This document shows positions 1 to 4,224 of a stretch of 6,417 bases of DNA, piece after piece. Below the pieces are notes generated by a model. The model ran no database searches and was not told the DNA's origin. It saw nothing but the letters and a program-made list of their open reading frames with translations. Origin of the DNA: QHBQ01 sp038230695. GTDB taxonomy: Bacteria > Chloroflexota > Chloroflexia > QHBQ01. How positions within the stretch are numbered: position 1 is the stretch's first letter; every line of letters begins with the position of its first letter. Position numbers and translations under genes: made by a program. The stretch is from the NCBI GenBank assembly GCA_038230695.1, contig JBBRMT010000261.1:1-6417 (forward strand), in the 5' to 3' direction.

Positions 1-1179
1 GTACCGCGAAAAGAACATCGCTGCCTGCCCTGCCGAGTTCGCCCCGCCCACGATATATATATCTTCATCGGTGCAGGCGGGCGCTTCGCTGCTGGTTGCG
101 CCATAGTAAACGCCCGCGCCGGTCAGCTTATCCATGCCTGGCACATCCAGCTTGCGCCACGATACGCCAGTGGCGATCAGCAGGGCGTGGCAGCTAACCT
201 CGGTGTCGTCGCCTAGCTTGACGTAGCGGTAGGGGCCATCAACGCGCAGGCCTATCACTTCCTGCGGCGCAAGCATCTCCACCCCAAAGCGCTTGGCCTG
301 AGCCACGGCGCGGCGGGCGAGATCGGCCCCGCTGAGGCCGGAGGGGAAGCCCAGATAGTTTTCGATGCGTGAGCTTGTGCCAGCCTGGCCGCCCGGCGCT
401 TCGCGCTCAATCATCAGAGTGCTGAGACCCTCCGACGCGCCATAAACTGCCGCCGCCAATCCCGCAGGGCCACCGCCAACAATAACCAGATCGTAGAACT
501 GCAATTTTGCCTCGGTTGCCAGCCCCATTTGCGCAGCAACCGCTGCAATATCTGGATCTACGAGGCACTTGCCGTCAGGGAACACAACTAGCGGCAAATG
601 GGCGAGGTCGGCATTGCAACGCTCAAGCAGCTTCTGTGCGGCGGGGTCAATTTCGATGTCGAACGATTGATATGGTATCTGGTTGCGGGCGAGGAAGTCC
701 TTGATGTCGTGCGCCTGTGGCGACCAGCGGTGGCCCACCACCTGCACCCCCTCGAATGGCGGTGAGTAGGCCGCCTGCCAGTCATCAAGCAGGTCGGTGA
801 GGACGGGGTAGAGGTGTTCTTCGGGCGGGTCCCAGGGCTTGTTCAGGTAATGATTGATCTGCACATCATTGATTGCCTGGATGGCCGCATCGGTATCGGC
901 GTAGGCGGTGAGCAATACGCGGCGGGCGTTGGGATATAGCTTGAGCGCCTCTTTGAGAAACTCCACGCCGTTCAACTGCGGCATTCGCTGGTCTACCACG
1001 AACAGGGCGACTGGCTCATCGCGGCGTTGCAACTCATGCAAAGCCTCCAGCGCCTTAGCGGCGGAGTCGGCGCGGAGGATGCGATAGCGGCTGCCATACT
1101 CGCGGCGCAGGTCACGCTCGATCGCCTGCAGCACTTCGGGGTCGTCGTCAATAGTAAAAATTACCGGCTTGCCTGCCAT
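1..1179 (-). CDS. Response regulator / thioredoxin-like / thioredoxin reductase-like FAD oxidoreductase fusion (C-terminus beyond window)
   Basis: The frame is open from an ATG at 1179 to the window edge, giving 393 visible residues. Residues 5-135 are a CheY-like receiver domain with acidic pair D11-D12, phospho-acceptor D63 (VVDQRMP), T91 (LLTAY) and K114 (NKPW). Residues 146-215 resemble the thioredoxin/glutaredoxin-like linker of this fusion family (GHRWSPQAHDIKDFLARN) but have no CxxC. Residues 229-393 are a flavoprotein module: FAD-binding GGGPAG (235-240), GGQAGTSSRIENYLGFP (263-279), ATG (336-338) and the start of the NAD(P)H site, GGANSAGQAA (378-387). Where TrxB carries its CATC pair, this protein reads GATSSEAPAC. 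A dithiol relay to thioredoxin is therefore unlikely, and an NAD(P)H-linked reductase controlled by phosphorylation is an inference. The start is supported by AAAGG at 1187-1191, 7 nt upstream; an in-frame ATG at 1185 sits too close to it. No partner kinase is visible. Confidence 0.9.
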   Translation of the reverse strand, partial: MAGKPVIFTIDDDPEVLQAIERDLRREYGSRYRILRADSAAKALEALHELQRRDEPVALFVVDQRMPQLNGVEFLKEALKLYPNARRVLLTAYADTDAAIQAINDVQINHYLNKPWDPPEEHLYPVLTDLLDDWQAAYSPPFEGVQVVGHRWSPQAHDIKDFLARNQIPYQSFDIEIDPAAQKLLERCNADLAHLPLVVFPDGKCLVDPDIAAVAAQMGLATEAKLQFYDLVIVGGGPAGLAAAVYGASEGLSTLMIEREAPGGQAGTSSRIENYLGFPSGLSGADLARRAVAQAKRFGVEMLAPQEVIGLRVDGPYRYVKLGDDTEVSCHALLIATGVSWRKLDVPGMDKLTGAGVYYGATSSEAPACTDEDIYIVGGANSAGQAAMFFSRY

Positions 1180-1291
1180 GTTCATACCTTTCGGCCTGCT
1201 GATAACTCACTGCCTATCAGATACCATGTGCCAATTATAAAGCAATCGCTGCGCCCAGACTTTACAAGCAAGGCTCACCTGCATTGGGCGC

Positions 1292-1321
1292 ATTATAGCA
1301 GCATCGCCCGGCATTTAACAA
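1292..1321 (-). promoter_or_regulatory. Candidate sigma70 promoter for the response regulator-reductase gene
   Basis: On the minus strand, TTGTTA (1316-1321) is followed after 18 nt by a perfect TATAAT (1292-1297). This would give a leader of about 105 nt before the ATG at 1179. A second TATAAT at 1234-1239 is closer to the gene but has no good -35 at 16-18 nt. Only the sequence match supports this call. Confidence 0.45.
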
Positions 1322-1377
1322 GCCTGGCAAAGCACATCTAACGCAATTCCAACAAACGGACCCCAATTTTGGGCAAC

Positions 1378-1400
1378 AAAAAACCCCGCGTTGGCGGGGT
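1378..1400 (-). terminator. Intrinsic terminator of the downstream flp pilin gene
   Basis: On the minus strand a perfect 6-bp GC stem (CCCCGC/GCGGGG, 1384-1399, 4-nt loop, extendable by one A-T pair) is followed at once by a run of six T. It lies about 25 nt after the pilin stop codon, which is the expected place and orientation. It also separates the pilin from the response regulator-reductase gene. Confidence 0.85.
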
Positions 1401-1424
1401 CTCTTGTTTCGTTGAGGGTGAGGC

Positions 1425-1574
1425 TCAGCCCAGACCGCTGCCAGCCTCGGACATGACCTTGTTAACCTTGGAGCCGAGTACGGTTAGAACGACAATAACT
1501 ACGATAGCGACCAACACTAGGATAAGAGCGTACTCGACGAGGCCTTGCCCCTTCTTCTTGAGATTATTCTTCAC
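1425..1574 (-). CDS. Flp/Fap-type (type IVb) pilin, paralogue 2
   Basis: This 49-residue protein has a short lysine-rich leader (MKNNLKKKG), then QGLVEYALILVLVAIVVI, a long hydrophobic helix and a short polar tail. That is the Flp prepilin pattern. A prepilin peptidase would cut after G9, leaving Q at +1 and the conserved Glu at +5 of the mature protein, followed by Tyr. Flp pilins are assembled by Tad-type machinery for adhesion or surface movement; no tad genes are in the window. The start must be the GTG at 1574, because an in-frame TGA lies two codons upstream. AAAGGGGG (1585-1592) is a serviceable but imperfect ribosome binding site 10 nt away. It differs from the upstream pilin (1890-2039) at only five residues (2, 3, 4, 35, 49). 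It has its own promoter and terminator, so it is probably monocistronic. Confidence 0.88.
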   Translation of the reverse strand: MKNNLKKKGQGLVEYALILVLVAIVVIVVLTVLGSKVNKVMSEAGSGLG

Positions 1575-1601
1575 AGTTCACACACCCCCTTTCTCTATCA
1601 G

Positions 1602-1616
1602 CGGGTTCACGACCCG
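1602..1616 (-). promoter_or_regulatory. 5' leader hairpin of the second pilin mRNA
   Basis: CGGGT/ACCCG forms a 5-bp stem with a 5-nt loop, starting about 12 nt after the predicted transcription start (about 1628) and just before the ribosome binding site. It may protect the mRNA 5' end, but the stem is short and the role is inferred. Confidence 0.35.
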
Positions 1617-1634
1617 TTTTGTTTTGATGAGTGT

Positions 1635-1663
1635 ATTGTACAGCCCCCACCGTTTAATTGCAA
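1635..1663 (-). promoter_or_regulatory. Sigma70-like promoter of the second pilin gene
   Basis: TTGCAA (1658-1663) and TACAAT (1635-1640) are separated by exactly 17 nt on the minus strand. The predicted start is an A near 1628, giving a leader of about 54 nt. The layout matches the promoter before the first pilin (2094-2122), including the identical TACAAT box, which strengthens both calls. Confidence 0.65.
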
Positions 1664-1796
1664 TAGCGCAGTTGTACTATTTTTGTCTAGCCATATAGTA
1701 CCATTACTTGCGCCTTCCTTACAGTTTTACTTACCGTTTTTCCGCAGACGCGTTCGATTAGTAGAGGAAAGTGAGGCAGCAGGCAGGCAAATAAGT

Positions 1797-1820
1797 GCGC
1801 CGAGTTTCTTAACCCGGCGC
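1797..1820 (-). terminator. Terminator-like hairpin after the first pilin gene
   Basis: A 10-bp inverted repeat with one G-U pair and a 4-nt loop (GCGCCGGGTT on one arm) lies about 70 nt past the pilin stop codon. It is followed on the minus strand by ACTTATTTG, a weak U tract. Termination may be incomplete, or the hairpin may mainly protect the 3' end of the mRNA. Confidence 0.5.
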
Positions 1821-1889
1821 GAAAGTATGGATTATAAAGCTTGGGATAGATGCTTGGCCCTGGCGGATTACCAGTGGCTGGGCGGATGG

Positions 1890-2039
1890 TTAGCGTAGGC
1901 CGCTGCCTGCCTCGGACATGACCTTGTTGACCTTCTGGCCTAGTACGGTTAGTACGACAATCACGACGATGGCAACCAGAACCAGGATAAGCGCGTACTC
2001 GACCAGACCCTGGCCTTTCTTCTTTAGAATAGTCTGCAT
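1890..2039 (-). CDS. Flp/Fap-type (type IVb) pilin, paralogue 1
   Basis: This 49-residue prepilin reads MQTILKKKG, then QGLVEYALILVLVAIVVI, a continuous hydrophobic helix to about residue 33, and a tail ending GSGLR. The predicted cleavage is after G9, with Glu at +5 of the mature protein followed by Tyr, as in Flp pilins. After cleavage, subunits of 40 residues would be packed into a thin pilus by Tad-type machinery, which is not encoded here. The ATG is preceded by a near-perfect Shine-Dalgarno (AAGGAGGTG, 2045-2053). Strong translation signals, a good promoter and a 5' hairpin all point to high expression, so this may be the major pilin. It is 44/49 identical to the protein at 1425-1574, though about 20 codons differ synonymously. 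Confidence 0.9.
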   Translation of the reverse strand: MQTILKKKGQGLVEYALILVLVAIVVIVVLTVLGQKVNKVMSEAGSGLR

Positions 2040-2044
2040 CTTCT

Positions 2045-2053
2045 CACCTCCTT
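2045..2053 (-). promoter_or_regulatory. Near-consensus ribosome binding site of the first pilin
   Basis: AAGGAGGTG matches the anti-Shine-Dalgarno over nine bases and ends about 5 nt before the ATG at 2039. It is the strongest ribosome binding site in the window and fixes the start. Confidence 0.85.
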
Positions 2054-2069
2054 TTGTATGCAAGTTCGC

Positions 2070-2087
2070 AATGCCCAGGGGGGCATT
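2070..2087 (-). promoter_or_regulatory. Hairpin at the 5' end of the first pilin mRNA
   Basis: AATGCCC and GGGCATT form a perfect 7-bp stem with a 4-nt loop. Its first base falls on the predicted transcription start (A at 2087). A stem at the extreme 5' end is a known way to shield an mRNA from 5'-end-dependent decay; that role here is inferred. Confidence 0.5.
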
Positions 2088-2093
2088 ACAGCG

Positions 2094-2122
2094 ATTGTAT
2101 CTTAACGGTAGCCCATATGCAA
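2094..2122 (-). promoter_or_regulatory. Sigma70-like promoter of the first pilin gene
   Basis: TTGCAT (2117-2122), a 17-nt spacer and TACAAT (2094-2099) on the minus strand place the start near 2087, with a leader of about 48 nt. The second pilin has the same -10 box and spacing. Confidence 0.65.
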
Positions 2123-2225
2123 CAACATGACAGTCCTGTTTTTGATAGCAAAATGGTACTAGATGTTCGGACTAGCCTTACCAAAATACTTACCTCGTCC
2201 TTTCGTTGGGTTGCAAATAAAAGCT

Positions 2226-2256
2226 GCGCCGCTCCCCTTTGAAAGGGGAGCGGCGC
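2226..2256 (-). terminator. Strong intrinsic terminator ending the lipoate ligase-to-lpd operon
   Basis: A perfect inverted repeat with 15-base arms (GCGCCGCTCCCCTTT and its complement around one central base) is followed on the minus strand by AGCTTTTATTTG. It begins about 72 nt after the dihydrolipoamide dehydrogenase stop. The other strand has no T run after the stem, so it acts for the minus-strand operon. Confidence 0.88.
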
Positions 2257-2328
2257 AAGTTATGGCCTGAAATGAGGTTGACTGTCTATTGATTAACGAA
2301 TTCTGCAAACGGTTGGCATCAAACTTAA

Positions 2329-3729
2329 CTACGAGCCATAATGGATATAGCTGCCAGTAGCTGCGCCTTGCGCTGCTTCCATGGTCGCTTCCGGCAGGGT
2401 GGGATGGGCATGGATGGTGTGGGCCAGTTCGCTGGCCTTGACCTTCATCTGCACCGCCAGTGCGCCCTCGGCGATCAGGTCGGAGGCGTGCGGCCCCATC
2501 ACCGCCATGCCCAGGATGGTGCCGTCGTCGGGGTCGGAGACGATCTTGACCAGCCCGTTGGTATCGCCCATGCTCTGGGCGCGGCCCAGTGCGGAGAACG
2601 GGAACTTGCCCACCTTCACCGCCCGTCCCTGCACCTTTGCCTCGGACTCGGTGAGGCCGACGCTGCCAATCTCCGGCAGGGTGAATATACAGTCGGGAAC
2701 GGCAGTGTAATCAGCCTCGCGCTCGTGGCCGAGGATGTTGTCTATCGCCACTTCACCTTCATAACTAGCAACGTGAGCCAGCATCGCGCCGCCGATCAGG
2801 TCGCCAATCGCGTACACGCCGGGGATGTTGGTCTGCATCCGGCCATTGACCTTGACGGCGCGGTTCGCCACCTCCAGGCCGAGGTCGCGTCCGCCCGTAG
2901 CATCCACGTTGGGGATGCGCCCGCCCGCGATTAGCACCAGTTCGCTGGCGAACACCTTCTCGCCATCCTTGGTCTGCACCACCGTCTCCAGCCCGCCCTC
3001 GGCTTCGCGGATCTGCTGCACCTTTGCGTCGGCGTAGATACCCACCCCTTGCCCCTTGATGATGGTCTGGAAGCGGCGCACGATCTCATCGTCGGTGTTA
3101 CGCAGGATGCGCGGCAGGATCTCGACCACGTTGACCTTGACCCCAAACGCGTTATAGATGCTGGCGAACTCCATGCCGATCACCCCGCCGCCAATGATGG
3201 TCAAGCTACGTGGCAGGTCGGTGAGGCTGACCGCATCATCGCTGTTTATCACGCCCGGCAGATCCGCGCCAGGGATGGGGATGTTGGCAATGCTTGCGCC
3301 AGTGGCAAGGATGATGTTCCTGGCGGTCAGTTCCTGGCCGCCGTCCGTCGAGTGTACCAGCAGGGTGTTGGGCTTGACTAGCCGCCCCGTGCCGCCGAAC
3401 ACTTCCACCTTGCGGGCCTTCATTAGCTGGTAGATGCCGCCCACTAGCTGGTTGACCACCACATCCTTGCGCCGCATCAGCGTGGCAAAATCAAAGCTGG
3501 GGGTGGCGTTGATGCCGTACTCCGCGCCGTGCTGCTGCAACTGCTGCAACATCTCCGCGCCCTTCGCCATCGTCTTGCTAGGGATGCAGCCCCAGTTGAG
3601 GCAGACCCCACCCAGCCGCTCCTGCTCGACAATGCCGACCCGCTGCCCCTTATGCAGCGCGGCGTACAGCGCGGCGACGTAACCCCCCGGCCCGCCGCCG
3701 AGGATGAGAATATCAAAATCATTTGCCAT
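2329..3729 (-). CDS. lpdA: Dihydrolipoamide dehydrogenase (E3)
   Basis: This 466-residue FAD enzyme reoxidises dihydrolipoamide with NAD+ as the shared E3 of 2-oxoacid dehydrogenase complexes and the glycine cleavage system, in the cytoplasm. The family layout is complete: FAD-binding GGGPGG (11-16), redox disulfide C43/C48 in GGVCLNWGCIPSK, NAD-binding GGGVIGMEFASIY (180-192), second FAD motif AIGD (ending at D310), and C-terminal dimerisation domain with catalytic H442-E447 in HPTLPE. Length is normal and there is no N-terminal lipoyl domain. The ATG at 3729 has AAGGAG (3740-3745) 10 nt upstream and starts directly into the Rossmann strand. It is the last gene of the operon, 32 nt after hicB, before the terminator at 2226-2256. 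The lipoate ligase at the head of the same operon supports a lipoyl role rather than mercuric or glutathione reductase. Confidence 0.95.
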   Translation of the reverse strand: MANDFDILILGGGPGGYVAALYAALHKGQRVGIVEQERLGGVCLNWGCIPSKTMAKGAEMLQQLQQHGAEYGINATPSFDFATLMRRKDVVVNQLVGGIYQLMKARKVEVFGGTGRLVKPNTLLVHSTDGGQELTARNIILATGASIANIPIPGADLPGVINSDDAVSLTDLPRSLTIIGGGVIGMEFASIYNAFGVKVNVVEILPRILRNTDDEIVRRFQTIIKGQGVGIYADAKVQQIREAEGGLETVVQTKDGEKVFASELVLIAGGRIPNVDATGGRDLGLEVANRAVKVNGRMQTNIPGVYAIGDLIGGAMLAHVASYEGEVAIDNILGHEREADYTAVPDCIFTLPEIGSVGLTESEAKVQGRAVKVGKFPFSALGRAQSMGDTNGLVKIVSDPDDGTILGMAVMGPHASDLIAEGALAVQMKVKASELAHTIHAHPTLPEATMEAAQGAATGSYIHYGS

Positions 3730-3761
3730 ATGCGATCTTCTCCTTTGAAGACAGAATGAAC

Positions 3762-3995
3762 TTACGTATTTGCTGCAAACACCTGCGGCTCAGGGATGGG
3801 GCGACCCCAGGCGTGGGCCGCATCAATCCAGCTTTCGATTGCATCTTGCCCCTGCTGCACCGCCTGCTCGTAAGTCGCGCCATGCGTAACGCAGCCAGGT
3901 AGCTCCGGCACGGTCACGATGTAGGCATCGTCTTCGTCAGACCATTGGATGAGCATGGAGTAATGCTTATATAGGGTCTGCGCGTTGGTATTCAT
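3762..3995 (-). CDS. hicB: HicB-family antitoxin, short form
   Basis: This 77-residue protein contains the HicB partial RNase H-like fold, seen as YSMLIQWSDEDDAYIVTVPELPGCVTHG followed by a helix (TYEQAVQQGQDAIESWIDAA, about 41-60) and GRPIPEP. HicB binds and blocks the HicA ribonuclease. The chain ends just after IPEP, so the C-terminal ribbon-helix-helix or HTH DNA-binding domain of long HicBs is absent. Self-repression by HicB alone is therefore doubtful. The ATG at 3995 overlaps the hicA TGA by one base (TGATG) and has GGAGG (4001-4005) 5 nt upstream; a GTG at 3998 would be too close to that site. The overlap implies coupled translation with hicA. Confidence 0.88.
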   Translation of the reverse strand: MNTNAQTLYKHYSMLIQWSDEDDAYIVTVPELPGCVTHGATYEQAVQQGQDAIESWIDAAHAWGRPIPEPQVFAANT

Positions 3996-4207
3996 CACTG
4001 CCTCCGCTGTGCATCGCGTAGCTTCTCCAAAAGGAGACGCACTTTACCTTCCAAGTAAGGTTTGACATCATCGCCATCGTGTCCAGGTATCGTAAGTTGG
4101 TCATTGATGAGAGGGTGAGTCCAAACAGTGTGGCTACCCCGCCCAGTTCGCCAAATGAATCCCGCCCGTCTCAGCTCTGCCTTCACTTCGCGTATCTTGC
4201 GTGGCAT
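3995..4207 (-). CDS. hicA: HicA-family mRNA interferase toxin
   Basis: This 70-residue basic protein has the small dsRNA-binding-like HicA fold. It begins MPRKIREVKAELRRAGF, then has the GRGSHTVW segment with the expected catalytic histidine H26, then LTIPGHDGDDVKPYLEGKV. HicA cleaves translated mRNA until bound by HicB. All key positions look intact. The start was set at the ATG at 4207 because AGGAG (4213-4217) lies 5 nt upstream and family members start just before the K-I-R helix; an upstream ATG at 4225 overlapping the previous stop would add six residues. The toxin precedes the antitoxin, which is usual for hicAB. The pair sits inside a metabolic operon, 17 nt after the glycosyltransferase gene. 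Confidence 0.88.
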   Translation of the reverse strand: MPRKIREVKAELRRAGFIWRTGRGSHTVWTHPLINDQLTIPGHDGDDVKPYLEGKVRLLLEKLRDAQRRQ

Positions 4208-4224
4208 CAATTCTCCTATGAACA

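Larger units (their letters stand above)
1575..1889. other. Non-coding spacer between the two pilin genes
   Basis: No convincing gene lies in these 315 bases. In transcription order the spacer holds the 3' end of the first pilin transcript with a terminator-like hairpin (1797-1820), an AT-rich stretch, then the promoter (1635-1663), leader hairpin (1602-1616) and ribosome binding site (1585-1592) of the second pilin. Open frames crossing it on the plus strand have no family signature and overlap the pilins antisense. Confidence 0.7.

Noticed and set aside
50..62. TA-repeat tract as a regulatory element
   Set aside because: It is inside the reductase coding frame and encodes DIYI at the expected beta strand before the nucleotide-binding glycines.
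1361..1373. Small palindrome CCCCAATTTTGGG next to the pilin terminator
   Set aside because: The stem is only four to five base pairs, lies beyond the T run of a good terminator, and has no partner site.
1369..1898. Plus-strand open frames over the pilin region
   Set aside because: They cross the pilin genes antisense together with their promoter and terminator, and their composition is not protein-like.
2341..2934. Long open frame on the plus strand opposite lpdA
   Set aside because: It lies fully antisense to a clear dihydrolipoamide dehydrogenase gene in GC-rich DNA and shows no family signature; it is a shadow frame.
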